The notes under the pieces: model-generated | The model's database searches: none | What the model was told of the DNA's origin: nothing | The model's input: only the letters and a program-made list of their open reading frames with translations | Program-made: the position numbers and the translations under genes | Shown: positions 41,504 to 49,980 of the stretch, in pieces | How positions within the stretch are numbered: position 1 is the stretch's first letter | Layout: every line of letters starts with the position of its first letter | NCBI RefSeq assembly: GCF_024652905.1 | Contig: NZ_CP102428.1 | Location: forward strand, 74,501 to 138,500 | DNA from: Pseudomonas oryzihabitans | Lineage (GTDB): Bacteria; Pseudomonadota; Gammaproteobacteria; Pseudomonadales; Pseudomonadaceae | Length of the DNA: 64,000 bases | Direction: 5' to 3'

Positions 41504-41940
41504 AATTCCGTCGTCGCGCCGGGGGCGCCGCTCGCGAAGAGGTCTATATCAACCTGGCCTCCTTCATCGACGTCATCTTCGTCCTGCTGCTGTTCTTCGT
41601 GGTGACCGCGACCTTCAGCCGGCCCAGCCAGCTGAAGATCGAGCTGCCCGAGGCCGACAGCGCCGCGGCAGCCGCCAACCAAGCCAAGACCCTGGAAATC
41701 AGCATCACCGCCGAAGGCCAGATGGCGCTCAACGGCCAGACCCTGGCACGCAACGACCTGACCGGCCTGACCACCGCGCTGCAGCGTGAATCCGGCGGCG
41801 ACAACAGCCTGCCGCTGGTGATCACCGCCGATGGCCGCGCCACCCACCAGGCGGTGGTCATGGCCATGGATGCCGCCGGCAAGCTCGGCTTCAGCCAGCT
41901 GCGCATCACCACCCTCGAGGCCCAGGCGAAACGTCCGTGA
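41500..41940 (+). CDS. exbD: ExbD/TolR-type proton channel subunit
   Basis: 146 residues, GTG start inside the exbB stop. Single membrane helix with the functional Asp: [23 protein letters not shown]. The periplasmic C-terminal domain ends [13 protein letters not shown]. Partner of the ExbB above. Followed by lpxK with another GTGA overlap. Confidence 0.92.
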   Translation: MKFRRRAGGAAREEVYINLASFIDVIFVLLLFFVVTATFSRPSQLKIELPEADSAAAAANQAKTLEISITAEGQMALNGQTLARNDLTGLTTALQRESGGDNSLPLVITADGRATHQAVVMAMDAAGKLGFSQLRITTLEAQAKRP

Positions 41941-42944
41941 GCCTGGGCGAGCGCCTGGTCCGCGCCTGGTACGCAGGCCACCCGGCCCTGGGCCTGCTGA
42001 CGCCGCTCGAAGTCCTCTATCGCCAGGTCGCCCGGCGCAAGCGCCAGCGCTTCCTGGTGGGGCAGGGCAGCATCCATCGGGCGCCGGTCCCGGTCATCGT
42101 GGTGGGCAATCTCACCGTCGGCGGGACCGGCAAGACGCCCATGATCCTCTGGCTGATCGATCATCTGCGCGCGCGCGGCCTCAGGGTCGGCGTGGTCAGT
42201 CGCGGTTATGGCGCCACGCCGCCGAGCCTGCCCTGGCGCGTGCGGGCGACCGACACCGCTGCCGTCGCCGGCGACGAGCCGCTGCTGATCGTGCAGCGCA
42301 CCGGGGTAGCGCTGGTCACGGATCCCGACCGCGGTCGTGCCGTCGAGCGCCTGCTCGCCGAAGAGTCGCTCGATGTCATCCTCAGCGACGACGGCCTGCA
42401 GCACTATCGCCTGGCGCGGGATCTGGAACTGGTGATGGTCGATGCGGCGCGGGGGTTCGGCAACGGCCGCTGCCTGCCGGTGGGGCCGCTGCGCGAACCC
42501 CTGGAGCGCCTGGCCGAGGTGGACGCCGTGATCCACAATGGCGCCGCCGTCGATCCTGCCGACGGCTACGGCCTGACCCTACAGCCCAGTGCCCTGGTCA
42601 ATCTGCGCAGCGGCGAGACCCGGCCGCTGGATTTCTTTCCGCCAGGACAGCGCCTGCATGCCCTGGCCGGCATCGGCAACCCCGGGCGTTTCTTCGCCAC
42701 CCTCGAAGGACTACACTGGCAGCCGTTGCCCCATGCCTTCGCCGATCACGCCACCTACAGCGCCGCGGACCTGACCTTCACGCCCGAGCTGCCGCTGGTG
42801 ATGACCGAGAAGGACGCGGTCAAGTGCCGGTCCTTCGCCGCCGCCGACTGGTGGTACCTGGCGGTGGACGCCCAGCCCTCGGCTGCCTTCGTCGCCTGGC
42901 TGGATGGGCGTCTCGACCGGCTCCTGCCCGAACACTCTCACTGA
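41937..42944 (+). CDS. lpxK: tetraacyldisaccharide 4'-kinase
   Basis: 335 residues, GTG start overlapping exbD. Phosphorylates the 4' position of the lipid A disaccharide. N-terminal membrane-associated helix, P-loop [28 protein letters not shown], the catalytic region [24 protein letters not shown] and MTEKDAVKC. 14 bp separate it from the Trm112-like gene. Lipid A synthesis context is reinforced by kdsB nearby. Confidence 0.95.
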   Translation: MSLGERLVRAWYAGHPALGLLTPLEVLYRQVARRKRQRFLVGQGSIHRAPVPVIVVGNLTVGGTGKTPMILWLIDHLRARGLRVGVVSRGYGATPPSLPWRVRATDTAAVAGDEPLLIVQRTGVALVTDPDRGRAVERLLAEESLDVILSDDGLQHYRLARDLELVMVDAARGFGNGRCLPVGPLREPLERLAEVDAVIHNGAAVDPADGYGLTLQPSALVNLRSGETRPLDFFPPGQRLHALAGIGNPGRFFATLEGLHWQPLPHAFADHATYSAADLTFTPELPLVMTEKDAVKCRSFAAADWWYLAVDAQPSAAFVAWLDGRLDRLLPEHSH

Positions 42945-42958
42945 CGGAACCTCTGCCC

Positions 42959-43144
42959 ATGGATCTCAAGCTGCTGGACATCCTCGCCTGCCCCCTAACC
43001 AAGAGCCCGCTGATCCTGAGCGACGACAAGACCGAACTCATCAGCAAGGCCGCCGGCCTGGCCTTCCCGATTCGCGATGGCATCCCGGTGATGCTGGAAA
43101 GCGAGGCGCGCATCATCACCACGGACGAGCGTCTGGATAAATGA
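42959..43144 (+). CDS. Trm112 family small protein (YcaR-like)
   Basis: 61 residues, [20 protein letters not shown]...[18 protein letters not shown]. The CPLT and [11 protein letters not shown] signatures define the Trm112/YcaR family, which in bacteria lacks the full zinc-binding set; only one Cys is visible here. ATG 42959 after CGGAACCTCTGCCC. Overlaps kdsB by ATGA. Conserved between lpxK and kdsB; its molecular role is unproven. Confidence 0.9.
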   Translation: MDLKLLDILACPLTKSPLILSDDKTELISKAAGLAFPIRDGIPVMLESEARIITTDERLDK

Positions 43145-43914
43145 GCACCGCCTTCACCGCCTTCACCGTCGTCATCCCGGCGCGGCTCGCCAGCACCCGG
43201 CTGCCCAACAAGCCGCTGCTCGACATCGCCGGCAAGCCGATGATCCAGCACGTCTGGGAGCAGGCGCGGCGCAGTGGCGCCGAGCAGGTGGTGGTGGCGA
43301 CCGACCACGACGACATCCTGCGCGCCTGCGAAGGCTTTGGCGCCCGGGTCCTGCTGACCCGCGCCGATCATGCCTCGGGCACCGATCGCCTGGCCGAGGT
43401 GGCCGAGCTGCTCGGCCTGGCCGATGATGCCCTGGTGGTCAACGTCCAGGGCGACGAGCCGCTGATTCCGCCGGCGGTGATCGACCAGGTGGCGGGCAAT
43501 CTCGCCGCCCATCCCGAAGCCGGCGTGGCCACCCTCGCCGAGCCGATTGCGGACGTCGACAGCCTGTTCAATCCCAATGTGGTCAAGGTGAGCACCGACC
43601 TGAACGGCCTGGCGCTGACCTTCAGCCGGGCGCCGTTGCCCTGGGCGCGCAATGCCTTCGCCAGTGATCGCGCGCAGTTGCCCCAGGGTTTTCCCTACCG
43701 CCGGCATATCGGCATCTACGCCTATCGCGCCGGTTTTCTCGCCGACTTCGTCAGCTGGGGTCCCTGCGCCCTGGAAGAGACCGAAGCCCTGGAACAGCTG
43801 CGTGCCCTCTGGCACGGCGTCCGCATCCATGTCGCCGATGCCCTGGAAGCGCCCCAGGCCGGGGTGGATACCCTGGATGACCTCGAGCGCGTCAGACGCC
43901 TGCTGGGAGCCTAG
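43141..43914 (+). CDS. kdsB: 3-deoxy-manno-octulosonate cytidylyltransferase
   Basis: 257 residues. Activates Kdo as CMP-Kdo for the lipopolysaccharide core. Family features: [26 protein letters not shown] at the N-terminus, [20 protein letters not shown] and [16 protein letters not shown] in a TGA overlap with the preceding gene; the ptpA ATG follows its stop with no gap. Confidence 0.96.
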   Translation: MSTAFTAFTVVIPARLASTRLPNKPLLDIAGKPMIQHVWEQARRSGAEQVVVATDHDDILRACEGFGARVLLTRADHASGTDRLAEVAELLGLADDALVVNVQGDEPLIPPAVIDQVAGNLAAHPEAGVATLAEPIADVDSLFNPNVVKVSTDLNGLALTFSRAPLPWARNAFASDRAQLPQGFPYRRHIGIYAYRAGFLADFVSWGPCALEETEALEQLRALWHGVRIHVADALEAPQAGVDTLDDLERVRRLLGA

Positions 43915-44388
43915 ATGACCCTGCGCATCCTGTTCGTCTGCATGGGCAACATCTGCCGCTCGCCCACCGCCGAAGGCATCCTCAGGGCCAAGCTGGACGC
44001 CGCCGGCCTGGTCGAGGCGGTGGAGCTGGACTCGGCTGGCACTGGCGACTGGCATGTCGGCAAGGCGCCGGATGCCCGCGCCATCCAGGCCGCGGCGGCT
44101 CGCGGCTATGACCTCGGCGCCCTGCGCGCGCGCCAGGTGACCGCGGACGATTTCCAACGCTTCGACCTGATCCTGGCCATGGATCAGGACAACCTCGCCT
44201 GGCTGGAGCAGCTGCGCCCCGACCAGGGTGCAGTACCCGAGCTGTTCCTGGCTCGTCAGGGACTGGCGGTGGATGAGGTGCCGGATCCCTACTACGGCGG
44301 CGCGGCCGGCTTCGAGCGCGTCCTCGACCTGCTGGAAAGCGCCTGCGATGGCCTGGTCGCCGAGGTGGCTGCCCGTCATGGTCGCTGA
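43915..44388 (+). CDS. ptpA: low-molecular-weight protein-tyrosine phosphatase
   Basis: 157 residues. P-loop C9-MGNIC-R15-S (CX5R) near the N-terminus and the general acid in DPYYGG near residue 124 are the hallmarks of the family. In proteobacteria such enzymes often act on envelope-polysaccharide kinases; the target is unknown here. Begins directly after the kdsB stop and overlaps murB by 11 bp. Confidence 0.93.
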   Translation: MTLRILFVCMGNICRSPTAEGILRAKLDAAGLVEAVELDSAGTGDWHVGKAPDARAIQAAAARGYDLGALRARQVTADDFQRFDLILAMDQDNLAWLEQLRPDQGAVPELFLARQGLAVDEVPDPYYGGAAGFERVLDLLESACDGLVAEVAARHGR

Positions 44389-45400
44389 GTTGCAACAGCA
44401 GGTCCCCTTGCAGGGGCTCAACACCTTCGGCCTGGTGGCGCAAGCCGATCGCTATCTGGAAGCCACGAGCGATACCGAGGTCCGCGAGGCCCTGGCCCTG
44501 GCGCGGCAACTCGGCGTGCCGCTACGGGTGCTGGGCGGTGGCAGCAACCTGGTCCTGCCCGAGCGGGTCGAGGGCCTGGTGCTGCGGCTGACGTCCCGCG
44601 GTATCCGCCTGCTGGCGGAGGAGGGCGATGCCCTGCTGGTGGAAGCCGAAGCCGGCGAACCCTGGCATCCCTTCGTCATGGCGACCCTGGCCAACGGCTG
44701 GTACGGCCTGGAAAATCTCAGCCTGATTCCCGGCACCGTCGGTGCCTCGCCCATCCAGAACATCGGCGCCTATGGCGTCGAATTGAAGGACAGATGCGCC
44801 GGGGTCACGGCGCTCGACCGCCACAGCGGCGAACTCCACGACCTCAGCCCGGCCGATTGCACCTTCACCTATCGCGAGAGCCGCTTCAAGGCCGAGGCCG
44901 GGCGCTGGATCGTGCTGCAGGTACGTTTTCACCTCAGTCGCCAGCCGCAGCTGGTGCTGGACTACGGTCCCGTGCGCCAGGCCCTGACCGAAGCGGGTGT
45001 CACCCAGCCCACGCCCGAAGCCGTCAGCGCGGCCATCTGCAGCATCCGCCAGAGCAAACTGCCCGACCCGGCGGTGCTGGGCAATGCCGGCAGCTTCTTC
45101 AAGAATCCCGTGGTGACCGCCGCCGAAGCCGCCGCGTTGCAGCAACGCTATCCGTCCCTGCCGACCTATCCCCAGGCCGATGGCACGGTCAAGCTGGCCG
45201 CCGGCTGGCTGATCGACCAGGCCGGCTGGCGCGGCCATCGCGACGGCGCCGTGGGGGTGCATGCCGCCCAGGCGCTGGTGCTGGTCAACTTCGGCGGCGC
45301 CCGTAGCCGGGATGTCCTGGCCCTCGCCGAGCGCATCCGCGCCTCGGTGCGCGAGCGCTTCGGGGTGACGCTGGAGATGGAGCCGGGAAGCCTGACGTGA
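44378..45400 (+). CDS. murB: UDP-N-acetylenolpyruvoylglucosamine reductase
   Basis: 340 residues from ATG 44378 (MVAELQQQVPLQGLNTFGL). FAD/NADPH enzyme reducing the enolpyruvyl ether to UDP-MurNAc in peptidoglycan synthesis. VLGGGSNLVLPERVEG binds FAD; SLIPGTVGASPIQNIGAYGVEL and GNAGSFFKNPVV (with catalytic Ser) follow; type I MurB length. Its TGA overlaps the GTG of petA, an unusual junction. Confidence 0.96.
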   Translation: MVAELQQQVPLQGLNTFGLVAQADRYLEATSDTEVREALALARQLGVPLRVLGGGSNLVLPERVEGLVLRLTSRGIRLLAEEGDALLVEAEAGEPWHPFVMATLANGWYGLENLSLIPGTVGASPIQNIGAYGVELKDRCAGVTALDRHSGELHDLSPADCTFTYRESRFKAEAGRWIVLQVRFHLSRQPQLVLDYGPVRQALTEAGVTQPTPEAVSAAICSIRQSKLPDPAVLGNAGSFFKNPVVTAAEAAALQQRYPSLPTYPQADGTVKLAAGWLIDQAGWRGHRDGAVGVHAAQALVLVNFGGARSRDVLALAERIRASVRERFGVTLEMEPGSLT

Positions 45401-45975
45401 CCGACGATTCGCCCGATGTCCAGCGCCGCCGCCTGCTGATCGCCACCACCTCCGCCGTCGGCGGCCTGGGGCTGGTGGCGGGCAGCGTGCCCTTCGTCTG
45501 CGCCCTGCGGCCCAGTCGGTCGGCGGAGGTGGCGGCGGCACCGGTCGAGGTGGACCTCAAGGCCTTGCGCGAAGGCGAACAACTCACCGTGCAGTGGCGC
45601 GGCCAGCCGGTCTGCGTCCTGCGTCGCAGCGCCGCGGACCAGGCGCGGCTCCTGGCCGACGAGGCGGGGCTGGCCGACCCGGACTCCCGGGAATCCAGCC
45701 AGCCACCCTATGTCGATCCGCGCCTGAGATCGCGGCGGCCGGACATCTTCGTGGTCACCGCGATCTGCACCCACCTGGGCTGCATTCCCTCCCTGGCACC
45801 AGGCGCGGCGGACCGGGACGGGGGCTATCTCTGTCCCTGCCATGGCTCCCATTTCGACCTGGCCGGGCGGGTCTTTCGCGACCAGCCGGCACCGCTGAAT
45901 CTGGCCGTGCCCCCCTATCATTTCCGCGGCGACACCCTGCTGGTGATCGGCAGCGACGAGGAGGGGGCGACATGA
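45397..45975 (+). CDS. petA: ubiquinol-cytochrome c reductase Rieske iron-sulfur subunit
   Basis: 192 residues, GTG start overlapping murB. A twin-arginine-type N-terminus (QRRRLLIATTS) and membrane segment (about 13-34) are followed by the Rieske domain. Cluster ligands are C124 and H126 in CTHLGC, and C146 and H149 in CPCHGSH; C129 and C148 form the disulfide. It transfers electrons from ubiquinol to cytochrome c1. It departs noticeably from the PetA I recall from P. aeruginosa in the first 110 residues. First gene of petABC. Confidence 0.92.
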   Translation: MTDDSPDVQRRRLLIATTSAVGGLGLVAGSVPFVCALRPSRSAEVAAAPVEVDLKALREGEQLTVQWRGQPVCVLRRSAADQARLLADEAGLADPDSRESSQPPYVDPRLRSRRPDIFVVTAICTHLGCIPSLAPGAADRDGGYLCPCHGSHFDLAGRVFRDQPAPLNLAVPPYHFRGDTLLVIGSDEEGAT

Positions 45976-47165
45976 AGAGCGACGAGCCCGGCTGGCTGGA
46001 GCGACGGCTGCCCCTGGGCGCCTTCTGGCGACGCCATATCAGCGACTACCGGGTGCCGCGCAACCTCAACGTCTTCTATGTGTTCGGTTCGCTGTTGGTC
46101 TTCATCCTGGCGCTGCAGGTGCTGACTGGGCTCTGGCTGTTGTTCGGCTACGAACCGACGGTGAAGGGCGCCTTCGCCTCGGTCCAGCTGTTCATGCGCG
46201 AGGTGCCCTTTGGCTGGCTGATCCGCTGTCTGCACGCGGTGGGCGCCTCGGCGCTGTTCGTCTGTCTCTATCTGCACATGCTGCGCGGCCTGCTCTATGG
46301 CTCCTATCGCGCGCCGCGGGAGCTGGTCTGGAGCTTTGGCGTGCTGCTCTATGTGCTGCTGCTGGCCCAGGCCTTCTTCGGCTATCTGCTGCCCTGGGGG
46401 CAACTCTCCTACTGGGGCGCCCAGGTGTCCCTGAGCGCGGTCGAGGCGCTGCCCCTGGTAGGCCCGAGCCTGGCCGATCTGCTGCGGGGCGGGGTGGTGC
46501 TGTCCGATGCCACCCTGCGGCGCTTCCAGGCCCTGCATGTGGTAGGGCTGCCGCTGCTGATCCTCGCGCTGGTGACGCTGCACGTCGTCGCCCTGCGCCA
46601 GACCGGCTCGAACAATCCCGAAGGTGATGAGCGCGATGTCAGCGGTGCAGCGGGGGTGCCTTTCCACCCCTACCTGACCCTCAAGGACCTCTGCGGCCTG
46701 GCGGTCTTCCTGCTGGTCTTTCTCGCCGTGGTACTGCTGGCGCCGGACCTGGGTGGGCTGGTGCTGGAGCCGGCCAACCAGCAGCCGGCCGATCCCTTGG
46801 TGACCCCCGCGCACATCGCGCCGCCCTGGTACCTGGCGCCCTTCTATGCGCTGCTGCGGGCGGTGCCGAGCAAGGCCGGCGGTCTCGGTCTGGCGGCCCT
46901 GGCCATCGCCCTGCTGTTCGTGCTGCCCTGGCTGGATCGCAGCACGGTCCGCTCGGTGCGCCACAAGGCCTGGCCGGCGCGGCTGGGGCTGTATCTGGGC
47001 TGTCTGGCCTTTGCCGCTCTGGGCGTGCTGGGCGTGGTCGCGCTTACCGACCAGCGCCTGCTGCTGGCGCGCCTGGCAGCTGGCGTCTATTTCGCCTGTC
47101 TGCTGGGCATGCCCTGGTACAGCAGGCTGGGGCGTCCGCGAACGCTGCCGGAGCTCGGCTCATGA
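45972..47165 (+). CDS. petB: ubiquinol-cytochrome c reductase cytochrome b subunit
   Basis: 397 residues from ATG 45972, in ATGA overlap with petA. Heme ligands H88/H102 (LIRCLHAVGASALFVCLYLH) and H189/H204 (LHVVGLPLLILALVTLH) have the 14- and 15-residue spacings of bc1-type cytochrome b. Eight or so membrane helices. The quinol-oxidation motif that is PEWY in many bc1 complexes reads PPWY here (284-287). Catalyses the Q cycle in the inner membrane. Confidence 0.92.
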   Translation: MKSDEPGWLERRLPLGAFWRRHISDYRVPRNLNVFYVFGSLLVFILALQVLTGLWLLFGYEPTVKGAFASVQLFMREVPFGWLIRCLHAVGASALFVCLYLHMLRGLLYGSYRAPRELVWSFGVLLYVLLLAQAFFGYLLPWGQLSYWGAQVSLSAVEALPLVGPSLADLLRGGVVLSDATLRRFQALHVVGLPLLILALVTLHVVALRQTGSNNPEGDERDVSGAAGVPFHPYLTLKDLCGLAVFLLVFLAVVLLAPDLGGLVLEPANQQPADPLVTPAHIAPPWYLAPFYALLRAVPSKAGGLGLAALAIALLFVLPWLDRSTVRSVRHKAWPARLGLYLGCLAFAALGVLGVVALTDQRLLLARLAAGVYFACLLGMPWYSRLGRPRTLPELGS

Positions 47166-47827
47166 TGCGTGGCCTGCTCCTGGGTCTGCTGTTGCTGTGC
47201 AGCGGTCTGGTCATCGGTGCCGAAGGCGATCCCCGAGCCGGTGCCCTCACCTTCGGTCGCTATTGCCTGGCCTGCCACGGCCAGGAGTACCAGCGCTTCG
47301 ATCGCGTCGCCGCCGATCTTCACCTGGACCTCGCCAGCTGGGCGCCCGGGCGCACCGCTAGTGCGCCCATGCTCGGCCTGCTCAAACCCGAGGATGCCCG
47401 CCGCGCCTTCGGCAGCGTACCGCCGGACCTCACCCTGATCGCCGCGGTGCGCGGCGAAGCCTGGTTGCGCGCCTTCCTGCAGGAATTCTATGTGGCGCCC
47501 GGACGTCCGCTCGGGGTCGACAATCTCGCAGCGCCCGGCACCCGCATGCCCGACGTCCTGGCCGCCCTGCGCGGTCGCCAGCTGCGCGACTGCCACGAAG
47601 GGCGCTGCGTGCTGCGCCTGGAGGCGGGCAGTGGCGCCCAGACCCCCGAGCAGTTCGCCCATACCGTCGACGATCTGGTCGCCTACCTGAGCTATTCCGC
47701 CGCACCCGAACGTAGCCTCGCCTGGCGGCTCGCACCCTGGGTGCTGGGCTATCTGGTGCTGTTCGCCATCCTGGCCTTCTGGCTCAAGCGCGAATTCTGG
47801 CGGCGATTGCCCGACAGTGAGCGATGA
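47162..47827 (+). CDS. petC: ubiquinol-cytochrome c reductase cytochrome c1 subunit
   Basis: 221 residues, shorter than many c1 proteins. Signal peptide 1-20 (ending VIGA), heme site CLACH (C35, C38, H39), axial Met129 in GTRMPDVL, and a C-terminal membrane anchor (VLGYLVLFAILAFWL) before FWRRLPDSER. ATG overlaps the petB stop. sspA follows after 71 bp. Confidence 0.9.
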   Translation: MMRGLLLGLLLLCSGLVIGAEGDPRAGALTFGRYCLACHGQEYQRFDRVAADLHLDLASWAPGRTASAPMLGLLKPEDARRAFGSVPPDLTLIAAVRGEAWLRAFLQEFYVAPGRPLGVDNLAAPGTRMPDVLAALRGRQLRDCHEGRCVLRLEAGSGAQTPEQFAHTVDDLVAYLSYSAAPERSLAWRLAPWVLGYLVLFAILAFWLKREFWRRLPDSER

Positions 47828-47898
47828 GACTAGGTGGCAGGCGGCAAGGTGCGAGATAATCCCCCTTTGCAGCTTCGCCCCTGACGGGGGAGGGACCC

Positions 47899-48513
47899 AT
47901 GGGCGCCATAACCCGCCTGACCTGTTTCCATGATCCCGAGGATCACTACAGCCATCGGATCCGTCTGATCCTGGCGGAAAAGAACGTCGAGTGCGAGCTG
48001 ATCGCCGTGCGCCGTGGCGAGTGCCCGCGGCAGCTGGCCGAGCACAATCCCTATGGCACCGTGCCGACGTTGATGGATCGCGACCTGGTGCTCTATGGCA
48101 CCGAGGTACTCATGGAGTACCTCGAGGAACGCTATCCGCATCCGCCGCTGCTGCCGGCCTATCCGGTCACCCGGGGTCAGTCGCGACTGCTGATGCACCG
48201 TATCGGCCGTGACTGGTGCACCCTGGTGGACAGCATCCTGCAGGCCGCGCCGGGCGCCGACCTCGGCGCCGCGCGCAAGGAGCTGCGGGAAAGCCTGACC
48301 GGCGTGGCGCCCATCTTCGCGGAAAAAGCCTTTTTCCTGAGCGACGACTTTTCCCTGGTGGACTGTTGCCTGCTCCCCATCCTGTGGCGATTGCCGCGCC
48401 TGGGCGTCGAATTGCCCCGGGCCGCCAAGCCGCTGCAGGACTACATGGATCGCATGTTCGCACGCGACAGTTTCCGATCCAGTCTTTCGGTCACCGAGCG
48501 TGAGATGCGCTAG
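47899..48513 (+). CDS. sspA: stringent starvation protein A
   Basis: 204 residues. Glutathione-S-transferase fold that binds RNA polymerase and alters promoter choice in stationary phase and virulence. [28 protein letters not shown] is the thioredoxin-like start; [18 protein letters not shown] and [15 protein letters not shown] are conserved. ATG 47899 follows GGGGGAGGGACCC. A GATAAT (about 47851) may be its own -10, within the petC-sspA gap. Confidence 0.93.
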   Translation: MGAITRLTCFHDPEDHYSHRIRLILAEKNVECELIAVRRGECPRQLAEHNPYGTVPTLMDRDLVLYGTEVLMEYLEERYPHPPLLPAYPVTRGQSRLLMHRIGRDWCTLVDSILQAAPGADLGAARKELRESLTGVAPIFAEKAFFLSDDFSLVDCCLLPILWRLPRLGVELPRAAKPLQDYMDRMFARDSFRSSLSVTEREMR

Positions 48514-48524
48514 AGGAGAACCCC

Positions 48525-48929
48525 ATGAATTCCAGTCGCCCCTACCTGGTCCGCGCGCTCTACGAGTGGATCGTGGACAACGACTGCACGCCCCATCTGC
48601 TGGTCAACGCCGACTACGCCGAGGTGCGCGTGCCGCCGGGCTATGCCAACGACGGCCAGATCGTGCTGAACGCCTCGCCCAGTGCCGTGCGTGACCTGCA
48701 CATGGACAACGAAGCGGTGAGCTTCAACGGCCGTTTCGGTGGCGTCGCCTACAACCTCTATGTCCCGATCGGTGCCATCCTGGCCATCTACGCCCGGGAG
48801 AACGGCCAGGGCATGGTCTTCGACAGCGAACCCAGCCCGCCGGATGACCAGGGGCCCGACAACGGCGGCAGCAAGCCCGAGGCGCCCAAGCCGGCACCGA
48901 CGCGGCCGAGTCTGAAAGTCGTCAAGTAA
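48525..48929 (+). CDS. sspB: stringent starvation protein B, ClpXP adaptor
   Basis: 134 residues. The N-terminal domain (SSRPYLVRALYEWIVDNDCTPHLLVNA) binds ssrA tags. An acidic/Pro-rich tail leads to the C-terminal RPSLKVVK, the motif that docks on the ClpX zinc domain. 11 bp downstream of sspA with AGAGGAGAACCCC as ribosome binding site. Two hairpins follow. Confidence 0.94.
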   Translation: MNSSRPYLVRALYEWIVDNDCTPHLLVNADYAEVRVPPGYANDGQIVLNASPSAVRDLHMDNEAVSFNGRFGGVAYNLYVPIGAILAIYARENGQGMVFDSEPSPPDDQGPDNGGSKPEAPKPAPTRPSLKVVK

Positions 48930-48941
48930 GCCTGGCCGACA

Positions 48942-48967
48942 CCTGCTGCAGGGCCTTCTGCAGCAGG
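48942..48967 (+). repeat. hairpin after sspB
   Basis: CCTGCTGCAG / CTGCAGCAGG, perfect 10-bp arms around 6 nt, between the sspB stop and the main terminator. It may protect the 3' end or assist termination. Confidence 0.6.
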
Positions 48968-48971
48968 CATG

Positions 48972-49008
48972 AAAAAGCCCCTGTCGGCACTGCCGACAGG
49001 GGCTTTTT
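48972..49008. terminator. bidirectional intrinsic terminator, sspB / suhB
   Basis: AAAAAGCCCCTGTCGGCA and its exact reverse complement flank a single central base. A-run and T-run on the two sides make it a rho-independent terminator for both convergent genes. Confidence 0.92.
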
Positions 49009-49024
49009 CGTTAGCCTTGCAAAC

Positions 49025-49840
49025 TCAGCGCTTGAGCGAGGCCGGCAGGTGCGGCTGGATCTGGGTCAGCAGACCGCGGAAGCACTTGGGATTGCCGGCG
49101 ACGATGTGGCCCTTCTCGAGGAAGTCGTGGCCGCCATTGAAGTCGCCGATCAGACCACCGGCTTCCTGCACCAGCAGGGCGCCTGCCGCCATGTCCCACT
49201 CCGACAGGCCCATTTCCCAGAAGGCGTCGAAGCGACCGGCGGCGACATAGGCCAGGTCCAGGGCGGCGGAGCCGGCGCGGCGGATGCCGGCGGTCTGGCC
49301 GATCAGGCTGCGGAACATGCCCAGGTAGTTGTCCAGGTGGTCGACGTCATTGGCACGGAAGGGGAAGCCGGTACCCAGCAGAGCGCCTTCCAGGCTGCGA
49401 CGGTTGGTGACGCGGATGCGCCGGCCGTTCAGGGCGGCACCGCGGCCACGGCTGGCGGTGAATTCTTCCTGACGCACCGGATCCAGGACCACGGCATGTT
49501 CCAGGCGACCCTTGTACTTGCAGGCGATGCTCACCGAGAAGTGCGGGACGCCACGAATGAAGTTGGTGGTGCCGTCCAGCGGGTCGACGATCCAGACATA
49601 ATCGGCGCCTTCGCCTTCGCCCGCCAGGTAGCCGGATTCCTCACCGTAGAAACCATGGGTGGGATAGGCCTTGCGCAGGGTGGCGAGGATGGTCTGCTCG
49701 GCGGCACGGTCGACTTCGGAGACGAAGTCGTTGGCGCCTTTTTCGTCGACGGCGATCACGTCCAGGCGCTCAATCGAACGGAAAATCAGTTCACCGGCGC
49801 TGCGGGCCGCGCGCAGTGCGATGTTCAGCATGGGCTGCAT
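49025..49840 (-). CDS. suhB: inositol-1-monophosphatase family protein SuhB
   Basis: 271 residues. Mg-dependent phosphatase fold with GEESGYL, WIVDPLDGTTNFIRG (metal site) and WDMAAGALLVQEAGG. SuhB also joins the NusA/B/G rRNA antitermination complex and affects virulence regulation in Pseudomonas. ATG 49840; AGGTGATTTATCC upstream. Divergent from trmJ across 140 bp; a TATCAT about 25-50 bp upstream on the minus strand is a possible -10. Confidence 0.95.
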   Translation of the reverse strand: MQPMLNIALRAARSAGELIFRSIERLDVIAVDEKGANDFVSEVDRAAEQTILATLRKAYPTHGFYGEESGYLAGEGEGADYVWIVDPLDGTTNFIRGVPHFSVSIACKYKGRLEHAVVLDPVRQEEFTASRGRGAALNGRRIRVTNRRSLEGALLGTGFPFRANDVDHLDNYLGMFRSLIGQTAGIRRAGSAALDLAYVAAGRFDAFWEMGLSEWDMAAGALLVQEAGGLIGDFNGGHDFLEKGHIVAGNPKCFRGLLTQIQPHLPASLKR

Positions 49841-49980
49841 GGATAAATCACCTGGGTTGTATAAGGAAAGCCGGCAATGATAGCAGACTTCGCGGCGCTG
49901 GAAGGGGTATTCGTGGCCAGCGGGCGCGTGTGGGCGTAGTATACGGCGCCGATTTCCCGCGTCCGTTCGAGGATAGCCAC

